From: Monoplex corrugatus
Taxonomy: Eukaryota > Mollusca > Gastropoda > Littorinimorpha > Ranellidae
Reading direction: 5' to 3'
Length of the DNA stretch: 64,000 nt
Assembly: GCA_030674185.1 (NCBI GenBank)
Contig: JAPXFY010000022.1
Span: 39,127,630 to 39,191,629, forward strand
Notes under the pieces: generated by a model
Told to the model about the DNA's origin: nothing
What the model saw: only the letters and a program-made list of their open reading frames with translations
Databases searched by the model: none
Translations under genes and position numbers: made by a program
Shown: positions 20,801 through 32,240 of the stretch, piece by piece
Position numbering within the stretch: the first letter of the stretch is position 1
Layout: each line of letters opens with the position of its first letter

Positions 20801-22184
20801 TTAACTCACTCGTACGACAATTATGCCCCTTGCCGTTCCCCTGATATGCACCATTTGTATAGATCATGAGAAAAATTCTCATACAACAAATGTGACCTCC
20901 CACCATGAAATCAGTCTTAACTAGCATTTTGGGCATTTTGAGATATACACATCACTGGAAAGCGTACATTCTGCTGATTATTTTGGTACTTGAATAAAGG
21001 TTGTAGCCTACTCCAAAAAATGTAGAAGTTATGTAGTATGTTTAAATTCATTAAGTTGTATGACGGCCATTTTGAGAAAACAGCCTCTAAAGTTTTTGTG
21101 CTCTCCTACACATTTTCCTTAAATTTCTTTATTTGGTGGCTTTGACCCAGTTTGTTTCTAATTTTCGCTGTCATTATCTGAAAGGTGCACCAAAGAGCTT
21201 TCCATCAGTATATTACATGTGTGGGTACTGTACAGGTTACTGGTTCATAATAAGAGAAAAAAATAGGTATTTTGGTAGAAATTGCATTCTTTCTGCTGCG
21301 ATCAGTACATTAAAATACCATTTTAAATTGAATAATATTTTTTCAGGAAAAAAAATTCTGTGGGGGATAGATTATAGTCTACAGAAATCAATGTTGAGAA
21401 AAAGTCAAAACACCCCAGATAGACCCTCAGTCCCTTTTCTTCTCCTAAGTGCAGTTCGACTGACTGCGAGTTAAGACTGATTCATGGTGGCAGGTCACAA
21501 ATGAAAACAGAGAGTTTTGAAATTTGGCAGGTCATATATTAAGATTGGTGCACAAAATGCTGAAATTTCAACTGTCTAGCCCTTATGGTTGCTGAGTAAT
21601 GGTACAAGTAAAATTAGAGAAATTTTCAGGTGAAAAATGTCTTACAAAATACAAAATGTCTTACTGTGTTAGATTTGAGAAGTTCTACAACTGTGTTAGA
21701 TTTGAGAAGTTCTACAACATGGGAGATAATTCCTACATGACTCTCAAGAGTTATGTTCTTTGGTTAATATTACAAAATACAATCAGGTCAATACATCAGT
21801 TCCTACAGTAACATTTTGAATGAAATTACATAAAATCCAACGTGCACACACTCCACGTGCACTGAAAGAAGAGATCGTATTGAACAGCGCCAAGTTGTTG
21901 AGTATTCTTCAGCCATTTGCTTTTCCGTTGTCTGCTTCGCTGTGGAGATAGTGGGTTGTGAACTTTGCACTGTCCACTCACCAATCGCGTAGTACAGTGA
22001 CCTCGTGGCCTGAAACGAGGCTAGGAATGACCAAAGAATCTATTTCTGGCTATTAGTTTCGGTTAACAGAAATACTGAAAGCCCACAGAATTTTCAAAAC
22101 TCAAGTCGGATTTCTCCGACGCTCGTAGACAAGTGTTGTTGAGACATGATCCGGAAATCCTGACGCTCGTAGCGAGAGAGTTAA
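20801..22184. mobile_element. 1.4-kb TTAA-bounded non-autonomous element
   Basis: Left end TTAACTCACTCGTACGACA and right end (reverse complement) TTAACTCTCTCGCTACGAGC are imperfect inverted repeats, with TTAA at 20801 and 22181. A subterminal inverted repeat of about 35 bp (GTGACCTCCCACCATGAAAT at 20892 and its reverse near 21478) lies inside. A direct duplication of about 27 bp is at 21665-21720. No transposase motif in any frame. Confidence 0.62.
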
Positions 22185-22372
22185 AAAAAGATAATTAACT
22201 CCTGACACTCAGTGCTTAAGAAGAAACTAAAAACGTTCAGATCCACACCAGTAAAAAGTTCAACTTAACTCAGATCTTTCCAAAGTTCAAATTGAATAAA
22301 ACAAAAGAGATTAAAAACTATCACCACTTAAACTCTTATCAGTAAAAGGTGCAACTAAAATCAGATCTTTTC

Positions 22373-22622
22373 TACGTCCAATTTATCGCACAGGGGAATT
22401 AAAAAACATACCGGAACACAAAATTAAACATAACTAAGGACAATAAAACACACAAAAACAGGAACCAGAAAAAACACGAAAGAAGAATAAGAATGCATAT
22501 TAAATACAACAAAAGACAGGCGCAAATTTTCGGCCAACTGGCCTTTGTCAAGAGTAAGATTACAAACTTTGGTGGGGATACTATTTGTACTGAAAGAACC
22601 CCCGGCATCCCCACAGGGGGAG
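22373..22622 (+). repeat. family A fragments flanking a Penelope-like fragment
   Basis: Family A text (CCAATTTATCGCACAGGGGA) runs to about 22446 and its 3' terminus (GTGGGGATACTATTTGTACT) resumes near 22568. The middle of the repeat is replaced by the Penelope-like end. Confidence 0.75.
22449..22567 (-). mobile_element. Penelope-like element 3' terminal fragment
   Basis: Reverse-strand copy with GGCGCAAATTTTCGGCCAAC, TGGCCTTTGTCAAGAG and CAGGAACCAGAAAA, matching the tail at 10166-10310. Confidence 0.78.
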
Positions 22623-23159
22623 AAGAAACCGCAATAGGTCTAAAGCTACCAAGCTGATGATTCCCAAAGAAAGAAAGAACTTTCACAAGATTGAGATACA
22701 TGACCAACGCTCTCAAATGGCAGTTGTGGCAGTGACAGGGGACATGAATCATCTGCCGTTCCGGAATGGTTAGCATGGCGCTCAAAGGTTAACAGGTGAG
22801 ATTTGCATGCATGTAAGCCCACGTCAGCAGATTTCAAGGTGCTATTCTATCCTATGACAACCAAGCTTTAAATAATTTCATTAGCATATAATTCACTTAT
22901 ACTTTAATAATTTCAAAACATGACACTTAATTATCTTCATAACATAATTCAATATTTCATTAATTTCATAATACAATATCATGCTTCATTAATTTCGTAA
23001 CATAATTATATTAAACTTTATTATATAATCATCCTTTATTAGTTTTGTTACATAATCAGATTTCATTAATTTTGTACCAAATAATCACATTTCATTAATT
23101 TCACAACACATTTCATCACATTTCATTAATTTCACAACACACAATTTGCTTACATCTGA
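22623..23159. repeat. AT-rich degenerate tandem repeat
   Basis: From about 22870 on, short units around TTTCATTAATTTC and ACATAATCA repeat with a period of roughly 27-30 bp. The left part is unassigned. Confidence 0.6.
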
Positions 23160-23354
23160 TTAACCCTTTGCCTCCTGCTTCCTATCCACCAACTGCAAAA
23201 ACTTGACCCTTTGACTCCTTCACCCTATCCACCAACTTCCTGCAGGAAGCTAGTGGACAGGGTGAAGGAATCGAAGGGTTAAAATTTTTTGCTTTGCTAG
23301 CATGGTTGGTAACGTAACATGCTAGTGGACTGGATACCGGAGTCAGAGGGTTAA
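23160..23354. mobile_element. TTAA-MITE copy
   Basis: TTAA at 23160 and 23351, CTTCCTGCAGGAAG centre. Confidence 0.85.
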
Positions 23355-23956
23355 TTCTGTAACAGACACTTACACCGTTTGCCGACATCATTTTCTGGCC
23401 AAATAACAACATTAACAAATGAAAACAATAAGTGATGATATTGAGGAGGACAATGAGTATTAATACTTACAGACACTCAACACAGGAAAACATGTTCACA
23501 ACCCTCCATGTCATACAAGGAAACTGCTGAACTAAAGAGATCCAATTTGACAAAGAACACGACACAAGTTATTACTAGATCCACCATGAGGGTCTTGGTC
23601 CTGTCCGCGCCCTCATGGTGTTTGGTGTTAACGTCTTGTTAACTTACTTTCTTATTAACTTGTTAACGGAGATCCATTTTGACACGGAACACAACATGAG
23701 TTATCACGAGATCCAGTTTTGAAAGCAGCATACAATGATATGTGACACGGAAATATGGAAATTATTTTATTATCGGTACAGTTTTAGTATCATAACACAC
23801 AGTTTCATCATACGGCAAAACATTCTCACACGATCAATGCTCGTGTCACATTTCCATTCACAGTTTATAGAAAAAAAAATCATTTAAACAATCATTTTAA
23901 TAAACATCATGCGTAGATCTGTTTAAAGCTTTTTGACTCCCGCACCCTGTCCACCA
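23355..23956. other. unassigned sequence
   Basis: No gene found. A weak direct repeat around GAGATCCA(A/T)TTTGACA(C/A)(A/G)G occurs near 23537 and 23669. Confidence 0.45.
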
Positions 23957-24345
23957 TCATCATCATCATGTGCCCTGCCACATTGGCATTGGTGATCATA
24001 ACTTTCTATACAAATCTATCTCCTGTCACTGCAAGTACACCTCCCACCCTCTCTGTCCTCAGCCACTCTGAAAGTCTGTCCAATAATTTCTCCCTCCAGC
24101 TTTCCTTTAGTGACCAGGTGCTCTAATTTCTCTTGCCTTGTAAAATGTGCTATAAATGTTGCTTGCCTTTTCCTAATCTTCTTTATTAATGTTCTTCTTG
24201 TGTCTGCTTCCATCAAAAGTGTCTCGTTTGTTTCTTTGCTGCCCATGGAACTCTCAACATTTCTTCTTAGAAAACACATTTCAGTTGCCTCAATCTTGTT
24301 CTGACTTTGCGTGTTGTCTGTCCACACCTCATAACAATACAATGG
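23957..24345 (-). mobile_element. RTE-like LINE C-terminal tail fragment
   Basis: Minus-strand reading carries the tail of a LINE polyprotein: YEVWTDNTQSQNKIEATEM, FLRRNVESSMGSKE, KIRKRQATFIAHFTRQEKLE and LVTKGKLEGE, then an ATC-rich end. Forms an inverted pair with 24400-24815. Confidence 0.82.
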
Positions 24346-24399
24346 TATCAGTTCTATAAAACACTGAATAACCGATAACAGATAACAACTGATAATGTG

Positions 24400-24815
24400 A
24401 TACAGTTATGAGGCGTGGACAGTCAACATGCGAAGCCAGAACAAGATTGAAGCAGCCGAGATGTGGTTTCTAAGAAGAATGTTGAGAGTTCCATGGACAG
24501 CAAAGAAAACAAACAAGGCAGTCTTGATGGAGGCAGACACAAAAGGCTCATTGATAAGAAAGATTAGAAAAAGACAGGCAACATTTCCAGGCCATTTCAA
24601 GAGGAAAGGAGAATTAGAGCACCTGGTCACAACAGGAAAGCTGGAGGGAAAGAGAACACAAGGTATGCTCATGGAGAAAATATTGGATGGACTTCAGGGT
24701 GGTTGAGGACAGAGATGGTGGAAGATGTGCTTGTGGCACCAAGGGGTAGACACATATGGAGGGCCATGAGATCGCCAACGCCATGCGGCAGGGCACACGA
24801 TGATGACGATGATGA
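24400..24815 (+). mobile_element. RTE-like LINE C-terminal tail fragment
   Basis: Plus-strand frame 24428-24706 reads QNKIEAAEMWFLRRMLRVPW, KIRKRQATFPGHFKRKGELE and LVTTGKLEGKRTQG, then the GATGATGAT tail near 24800. Start point and length match the inverted copy on the left. Confidence 0.85.
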
Positions 24816-24889
24816 TAACACTGAAGTGTGTAGCATCTAAGAAATAACTGTTAGTACCAGGTATCGATTATCACATGACTGAAGTACAA

Positions 24890-25690
24890 CCTCACACTCT
24901 CTGAAACCACGGCACTGTCAAACAATCACACAACAAAGTGAATAATGTCTCAGAAAATAACAATCAGTATCGATAACTGTATGTCATTCAATTACACCAC
25001 AGAGTGTATGCTGTTTCAGGAATAACAATTAGTACGGATAATCGTACTTCATTCAATCACACATATAAAAATTAGTATCAATAATTGTACATCATTCAAT
25101 TACACCACCGAGCGTATAACATCACACAAATTACAATTAGTATCAATAATTATACATCATACAATTACAAAACAGAATGTGTAACATCTCAGAAATAACA
25201 ATTAGTATTGATGATTGTACATCTTTCAATTACACTACAGAACGTATAACATCTCAGAAATAACAATTAGTATTGATGATCGTATATCATGCAATTACAC
25301 AACAGAATGTATAACATCTAGATATAACAATTAGTATCGATGATCATACATCTTTCAATTACACAACAGGATGTATAACATCTCATATATAACAATTACT
25401 ATTGATGATCGTACATTATTCAATTACACAACACAGTGTATAACATCTCAGAAATAACAATAAGTATGAATCATACATCATTCAATTACACAACAAAATG
25501 CAGAACACCCAAGAAATAACAATTAGTATGGGCTATCATACATCATTCAATTACACAACAGAATGTATAACATCTCAGAAATAATTAGTATCGATGATTG
25601 TACATCATTCAATTACACAACAGAATGTATAACATCTCAGAAATAATTAGTATCAATAACCGTATGTCATTCAACAAAGCATATAACTTG
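24890..25690. repeat. tandem repeat of about 64 bp, about 12 copies
   Basis: Units around CATTCAATTACACAACAGAA, TGTATAACATCTCAGAAATA and ACAATTAGTATCGATGAT. Strongly diverged copies; no coding content. Confidence 0.88.
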
Positions 25691-25820
25691 TTTCAGACAC
25701 ATTTAACAATTGATATAAGCACCTGGACATATAATATTACATAGTACACACATGATGATATCATCACAAATACTTGCTGGTACAGGCATTAACTAGGAAC
25801 ATTCCAGAACAGAGCTCAAA

Positions 25821-26001
25821 TTAACCCTTTGACTCCCTCACTCTGTCTACCAGCTTTCTGCATTGCCAGCCATGACTGCAAAGCAAAAACTTAACCCTTT
25901 CAGTTCCCCGACCCTATCCTGGTAGCCAGTGGATAAGGTGGGGGACTGAAAGGGTTACGTTTTTGTAGCTAGAAGCTAGGGGGCGGGAGTCAAAGGGTTA
26001 C
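25821..26001. mobile_element. TTAA-MITE copy, rearranged
   Basis: TTAA at 25821; the right end is GGGTTAC instead of GGGTTAA. The centre has lost the PstI-like palindrome. Confidence 0.75.
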
Positions 26002-26342
26002 AAAACAAAAATTCTTATGCCCATAGCAGAGCAAAGTGATGGACATCTGGTGTGCAGTTGCCGAACAATGAATCAAAATAGTATGAAAAACATACATCAA
26101 TCAACATTTATGATTAACCCGAATGAATGAATGAAGACTGGATAAACAACATGAATGAATGAGTGTTACATGTTTATGACAAGAACTGGACTCAAGACAG
26201 ATGAAAACATTTAAAAAATACTTGATATAGAAGAGTGTGATACACGAATATATGAATGTAATACACAACTGAGGGCATTAGCAATACATTAAAATTTGTA
26301 ATAAGCGGATCAGTATCAGTAATTTTAAAAAAAGCAAGCTTT
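26002..26342. other. unassigned AT-rich sequence
   Basis: No feature recognised. Confidence 0.4.
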
Positions 26343-26573
26343 TTAACCCTTGGACTCCTGCACCTTATCCACCAGCTGCAAAAACTTAACCTTATGACTC
26401 CCTCACCCTAATTACCAACTGCAAAAACTCAAACCCTTTGACTCTCTCACCCTAGCCTTCCTGCAGGAAGCTGGTGGACAGGGTAAGGGAGTCAAAGGGG
26501 ATGACTTTTTGCTTTGCCATCATGGTTGACAATACAAGATGCTGGTGGACAGGGTGCAGAAGACAAGGGTTAA
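26343..26573. mobile_element. TTAA-MITE copy with extra left subunit
   Basis: TTAA at 26343 and 26570; three left subunits before the centre CTTCCTGCAGGAAG. Confidence 0.83.
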
Positions 26574-26767
26574 AAAACAAAAGCCAAAGGAACTAACAAC
26601 AACAACAACAACAACAACAATAACAAAAGCATACCAAATTACCTTCCTGATCTGTGGACTCAATTCCAGTTGAACCGATTCCGATGAAAGAATGTGACAT
26701 AACATTTGAGATCACAACCGCCTAAGAATTTGTACGCCATCATTTTTGGATGCTGTTTGCTAGGACG

Positions 26768-26920
26768 TTAACCCTTTGACTCCCTCAACCCTATCCACCA
26801 GCCTCCTGCAGGAAGCTGGTGGAAAGGGTTGAGGGAGTCAGAGGGTTAACTTTTTGCTTTGCCCATGTTTGACAATGCAGGATAATAATGGTGGACAGAG
26901 TGCAGGAAACAAAGGGTTAA
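26768..26920. mobile_element. TTAA-MITE copy, short form
   Basis: TTAA at 26768 and 26917, with one left subunit and CCTCCTGCAGGAAG at the centre. Confidence 0.83.
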
Positions 26921-27163
26921 TGTACACGGTCAGCTCAATTCTAGGACACTGTACTGTGTACATCGTTCCCTGATACATCAACATCCTGTATTATGCTTGT
27001 ATTCAAAGATAAATGGCGAAGGAGTAATGTACATTCCAGGTCACGCCTTCGTTTGGGAGCATGTCACAAAGAACTTTATAATGTTCTGGCTTTATATGAC
27101 ACTTGTGATGGTCCAAATATGTCTTATCAATGTCTATGATGATTATATACATATATATGTGTG

Positions 27164-27334
27164 TGTGGGTGGTGGTGGTGGTGGTTTATATATCTATCAG
27201 GTGGATGATTGTGTGTGTGTATGTGTGTGTTTGTGTGTGTGTGCGCGTGTGTGTGTGTGTGTAGTGTGTGTGTAGTGTGTGTGTAGTGTGTGTGCGTGTG
27301 TGTGTGTGTGCGTGTGTGTGTGTGTGTGTGTGTA

Positions 27335-27366
<32 letters not shown>

Positions 27367-27672
27367 TGTGTGTGGTGTGTGTGTGTGTGTGTGTGTTGTG
27401 TGTGTGGTGTGTGTGTGCGCCTACGTGCGTGCGTGCGTGTGTGTGTGTGCGTGTTTGTATGTGTGTGTTGTGCGGTGTGGTGTGTGTGTGTGTATGTGTG
27501 TGTGAGTGTGTGTGTGTGTATGTGTGTATGTGTGCGTGTGTGTGTGTGTGTGTGTGTGCGTGGTGCTGGTGCGTGTGTGTGGTGTGTGTGATGTGTGTGT
27601 GTGTGTGGTGTGTGTGTGTGTGTGTGTGTGTAGTGTGTATGTGTGTGTGTGTGTGTGTGTTGTGGTGTGTGT

Positions 27673-27726
<54 letters not shown>

Positions 27727-27880
27727 GGTGTGTGTGTTGTCTGTAGTGCATGTCTGTCAGGTGGATAATTGTGTGTGTATGAGTGTGTGTGTGTGTGTGT
27801 GTGTATGTGTGCGCGCGCGTGCACGTGAGTGTGCGTATGTGCATGCACAAAGCAACTGTGTGTAGGCATTAAGCTGGCAT
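27164..27880. repeat. long compound (GT)n tract
   Basis: About 700 bp of GT-rich simple sequence with GTGCGT, TGGTGG and TGTAGTG interruptions. The reading frames across it, on both strands, are low-complexity artefacts. Confidence 0.95.
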
Positions 27881-28049
27881 GCGTACATGCACACGTGTGT
27901 GTAAGCCCATGCATACCCTGAAAGTTCCACCAAGGGAGAGAACAGACAACATTGACAAAGTGAAACAACAAACGCCATCTTTCTTGTGCAAAAGAAACAG
28001 ACGATGTAAGCTCCACTAAACCTACACACACACCTACACAAATAATAAG

Positions 28050-28051
28050 CG

Positions 28052-28122
<71 letters not shown>
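28050..28122. repeat. (CA)n microsatellite
   Basis: About 35 CA units followed by TCTCAGTCCACTTTACTATC; that flank and a short (CA)n recur at 28203-28245, a local duplication of about 100 bp. Confidence 0.93.
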
Positions 28123-28123
<1 letters not shown>

Positions 28124-28324
28124 CAGTCCACTTTACTATCATTCTCTGTGACAGCTGACCTTTTCTCGCTTGTGAATAGACAATAAAAGAAATAATGAAT
28201 GAACACACACACACACACTCAGTCCACTTTACTATCATTCTCTGTGACAGCTGACCGTTTCTCTCCCTCACCCTGTCTAGCAGCTTCCTGTGGAGAGAGA
28301 CAGAGGGAGTGAGAGACAATTACA

Positions 28325-28850
28325 ATGTCTCATAAAAGGTTAAATTTGTTGATCGCTGTCATCTATAGTATCACATATAGGGTTAACATTTGTTTCTCAC
28401 TATCATCTATAACATTATGTAAAGGGTAAACACCCGTTTCTTACTGTCATCTATAATATCACATAAAGGGTTAACACTCATTTCTCAATATCATCTATAA
28501 TATCATGTAAAGGGTTAATACCATTTGTCACTGTCATCTATAATATCATGTAAAGGGTTAATAATACCTGTTTCTCATCATCATCTATAACACACGTAAA
28601 GGGTTAACCCTCATTTCTCATTGTCATCTCTAATTATCACAAAAAGGGTTAATACATGTTTCTCATTGTGCATCTATAATATCACATAAAGGGTTAATGC
28701 CTGTTTCTCATCATCTACAATATCATGTAAAGGGGTTAAACTCCTGTGTACAACTGCATCTATAGCAAATAATATTCAAAGGGTTAAGGCATTAGTTATC
28801 TACAAATTATGCAAAAGGTTAATGCCGGTTTAAAACTGACATCTATGATA
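28325..28850. repeat. tandem repeat of about 45 bp, about 11 copies
   Basis: Units around AAAGGGTTAA, TTTCTCA(C/T)TGTCATCTA and TAATATCACATA. Imperfect. Confidence 0.87.
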
Positions 28851-28971
28851 CTATCTACATGAGATTCTTGGGTGTAAAAATATCGTTCTCTGTCAGTGGA
28901 TGGCTCTCGTCTAGTCTATGTGTGTGATCATTTTCACTTGTAACTTCCCAACAAGTCGCACCACTGTTGTT

Positions 28972-29127
28972 TTAACCTTCTGACTCCTGCACCCTGGCCA
29001 CCAGCATCCTGCATTGTCAACCATGTTGGCAAAGCAAAATCTTAACCCAAATCTTAACCTAGGGTGACAGATTCAAAGGATTCAGTTTTTGCAGTTGGTG
29101 GACAGGGTGCGGCAGTCAAAGGGTTAC
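28972..29127. mobile_element. TTAA-MITE copy, degenerate
   Basis: Left terminus at TTAA 28972 (CCTTCTGACTCCTGCACCCT), right part GGACAGGGTGCGGCAGTCAA ending GGGTTAC. Confidence 0.72.
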
Positions 29128-29765
29128 TAATACTTCACAGCCTCTTTCTCTCATTCCCCTGTGTTGGAGTGTGTTATCTTTTGTAAACTATGACTCTGGC
29201 AACGTCATAAATGAACTGGATGACTTACGAAACATTTTCTACAGCTTTCCTTTTTCAACGTCTTTCACGCAGCGTTCCGAACTTTCCCCACAGCAGATCT
29301 AAGACGGTTTCCACACTGTGTCTAAGAGATAAAACCCCTGGATCAAAACTTGTGTTTTCTGGTAGTCTCAGCAAAATGTTTTCTTCTTTCTAAACATCAT
29401 TTCAAGGTCGTAAAAAAAAATGAATGACCTGTAAAACATTTTCTTCTTTCTAAACATCATTTCAATGTTGTAAAAAAAATGAATGACCTGCAAAACGTTT
29501 TTCTTCTTTCTTGACATAATTTCTTTTTCAAACATTTTCAACACTGATTTCAGCACTCTTCACATCACCAAGCTTCAGCTTGTGAGGTCTAAGAAAATGA
29601 CCACGTCACTGGAAATGGGTGACAAGTTTCTTCACAGCCTTGACCTGACCATGTTGAAAATGAACCCGAAGACCTGCAGCATCCTTTCTGTTGTTGTTTT
29701 ACCTCAACATTTTCTGCCCTCATTCAAAGAGTCGAGTCCACACTATGTCTACATAAAACAGTGGG
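29128..29765. other. region downstream of GIT stop codon; short tandem repeats
   Basis: Should contain the GIT 3' UTR (read on the minus strand), but no convincing AATAAA on that strand was found. At 29350-29530 about three diverged copies of a 58-bp unit (TGAATGACCTG(T/C)AAAAC, TTTCTTCTTTCTAAACATCA) are present. Confidence 0.5.
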
Positions 29766-29966
29766 TCACTGGAACAAGGTGACCAGCTTCTTGGCAGCTT
29801 TGGCGATGTCAAACGCGAACTGGATGACCTGCTGAGTCTTGAGGCGAAAGTCGGGCTGAGGTTGGAGGTCAGAGGGCGGAGGCCAGTGCATGCACTCTTC
29901 CCGTAGTCGCACAGCGCTCATCGTCAGCTGTTCCAGCGTCGCATGCACCTTGGGCATGTGTAGCGT
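29766..29966 (-). CDS. GIT: GIT last exon: end of FAH domain and stop
   Basis: Acceptor CTGCCTGCAG then ACG CTA; ends at TGA (29768-29766). Encodes 66 residues ending in the most conserved GIT C-terminus: TQQVIQFAFDIAKAAKKLVT, with MSAVRLREEC before it. Vertebrate GIT1/2 have a near-identical stretch (TQQVIQCAYDIAKAAKQLVT) in the last helix of the four-helix paxillin-binding bundle. The tail after KKLVT is only LFQ, shorter than in vertebrates. Confidence 0.95.
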   Translation of the reverse strand, partial: TLHMPKVHATLEQLTMSAVRLREECMHWPPPSDLQPQPDFRLKTQQVIQFAFDIAKAAKKLVTLFQ

Positions 29967-30115
29967 CTGCAGGCAGAGAACAGGGGTGTAAAGTGAAGAT
30001 GTACTGGTGATGACTTTGTTGTTGGCTAAATTTATTGTTTGACAAAGTCATGCATGATGGAATAAATAAACGACATTTTGGAAATCAATTTGTTTGTATG
30101 TGCATGTATATGTCA

Positions 30116-30335
30116 TCATCATCATCATCATCATCAACTGCCTTGCCACATGCGTTGGCGATCATGGCCCTCTATATGCATCTGTCCCTTTTTGCCGCAA
30201 GCACATCTTCCACCCTCTCTGTCCTCGGCCACTCTGCAAGTCCGTCCAAAATTTTTTCCCTGGGTGCTCTCTTTCCCTCCAACTTTCCTGTTGTGACCAG
30301 GTGTTCCAATTCCCCTTAAAATGGCCTATAAATGG
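30116..30335 (-). mobile_element. RTE-like LINE tail fragment
   Basis: Same family as 23957-24345: (ATC)n, then TGGCGATCATGGCCCTCTAT, CTGCAAGTCCGTCCAAAATT and CTTTCCTGTTGTGACCAGGT. Lies in the last GIT intron. Confidence 0.8.
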
Positions 30336-30676
30336 TGCCTATGTATTAAAACATATCTACACACATACACGCAAATTGATTTCCAAAACATCTCTGATAC
30401 AAATACACACACAAACGTTTTCATTCAAGCACTTATACATGTGCACATTAATTTTCTAACATTTACACACAAAACCAAGTGACTTTCACAGTACCTTTAC
30501 CAAATACATAAACAAACAAACATACCCATAAGTTCATTCTCTCAACACCCATAAACATTTTATGTAACACATGTACACATTAACTCTCTTTTTCACATCA
30601 CTGACATCAAATTCTCTTCCTCACATACACACACATCATCCCAACAAACATTTACCCAAAACCACACACCAGCACA

Positions 30677-30679
<3 letters not shown>

Positions 30680-30761
<82 letters not shown>

Positions 30762-30835
30762 GCGTGTGCGTGTGCGTGCGCGCGCATGTGTGTGTGTGTG
30801 TGTGCGTGCATGCGTGTGTTGTGTGTGTGTGTAAA
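30680..30835. repeat. (GT)n microsatellite
   Basis: About 48 GT units, then GTGCGT interruptions; within the last GIT intron. Confidence 0.95.
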
Positions 30836-30974
30836 CCAGAAACCGGTGAGAGCTTTTCCTCTCCACCTGGATTCAAACATACACATCCAGAACAGTACTA
30901 TGGAAGAATGATTTACAATAAGAAGAAAAATAACATTAACAATAACAATAACAAAAACAAAAAAAACACCTTAC

Positions 30975-31038
30975 ATCAGGAAAAAGCGAAGCCATATCCG
31001 TCACAGCAACGTGGATTCTTTCGGAACACGGGGCAAAA
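30975..31038 (-). CDS. GIT: GIT exon: FAH domain helix segment
   Basis: 64-nt exon with acceptor TGGATTTCAG and donor GTAAGG. Reads FAPCSERIHVAVTDMASLFPD after completing a Ser codon across the junction, matching vertebrate FVPCSEKIHLAVTEMASLFP. Too short to appear as a long open frame. Confidence 0.95.
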
Positions 31039-31268
31039 CTGAAATCCACACAAAACAACACACTGTCAACCCAGCATAAAACAGGACGACTAAGCCATTC
31101 TGATGCTCTCCCTTTTCATTAAAAAATTATTACAGAAAATCCAAATTTTGTACTTCTCAAGGTCACTGGGATCTTGAAGAAGCTTCAGTCAGAGACTACA
31201 ACTTAAAGGGCATCGAAGACAATGGTACATTGTCATAACAGTGCAGTGATGACATATTTTAAAAATTG

Positions 31269-31617
31269 TCAACCAGTTGCTGTGGTGTAGTAGTTAGCGC
31301 AATGTACTACAGACTGGAAGGTTGGGTTCAAATCCCCATCAGTCCCTTCGAAAATTGTTGTGGGATTTTTCAGCTCAAACCGGCTCCTACTTAGAGTTGA
31401 GTGTGCAATGGGTTCACTGGGAAGACTGGGACCACATAGTTGAGTCTCATTCAGTTCATGGAAGCATCACTGAGGTTGTTGCTCAAATCTTTTGAATGGA
31501 CACTGCAGGTATCTGTATTTCTCGGGCCTGGTTGATGCCAGGATACTTTCCGATAGTAAGCGAAGACTACAGTTCTGTCGCGCAATCTCAATCCTAAATG
31601 GAACTCCACTGACTAGA
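31269..31617 (+). repeat. SINE family B copy
   Basis: tRNA-like head GTGGTGTAGTAGTTAGCGC and GGTTCAAATCCCC, body through GCAGGTATCTGTATTTCTCG. The 3' end is replaced by a family A copy. Confidence 0.87.
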
Positions 31618-31902
31618 ACTATCTAAAATTGTTTATGCACATCACATTTCTAAAGCCACAAATGTAGTTAATACATGTACCCATCTATCATTCCTAATAG
31701 AAAGTATGTAAGGCTTTACAGAACACAGACAGGTGAATGGACCAGCAAGGCAGAAAATGATAGGAAGAGATGACAGAAAGCAAAGTAACAAGGCAGAAAC
31801 AAAGGGAATGACAGAAAAGAGGAAATTTTTAGCACAGAATTTCCAGAAGGTGGGGATACTATTTATACTAAAAGAGCCCCTGGCATCCCCACGGGAGGAT
31901 AC
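31618..31902 (+). repeat. family A copy, 5'-truncated
   Basis: Begins in the CTAAAATTG part and keeps GAATGGACCAGCAAGGCAG through CCCCTGGCATCCCCACGGG. Confidence 0.85.
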
Positions 31903-32147
31903 AAAATCTTTCGCTGACTTCAGCCCAACACTAAACAAGACAACCAAACCATCCTACCAATGTTTCATTAGATACAAAAACTTCAAAAAAAAAATACTGA
32001 ATCCGCTCTTCTCCAGATTAATGGTTGATATAAATCCGACATGTGTCAACACAATGGTTGACAATCACAACAACAGTAACAGATCTTATTTATCTTCGTG
32101 ACCACCTCTGAATGTACACCTCTGCCCGACCTCTCTGTTCTGCTTCA
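31903..32147. other. unassigned intron sequence
   Basis: No feature recognised. Confidence 0.4.
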
Positions 32148-32240
32148 GATATCCATCACCATCATCATCAAGTGCCCTGCCACATGGCGTTGGCGATCAT
32201 GGCTCTCCATATCCATCTATCCCTTGTTGCTGCAAGCACA
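32148..32240 (-). mobile_element. RTE-like LINE tail, short fragment
   Basis: (ATC)n then AAGTGCCCTGCCACATGGCG and CATATCCATCTATCCCTTGT; breaks off after CTGCAAGCACA. Confidence 0.75.

Noticed and set aside
27186..28319. Long minus-strand open frame rich in His/Thr across the GT tract
   Set aside because: It is a translation of (CA)n/(GT)n simple repeat; both strands are open in several frames and there is no splice or family evidence.
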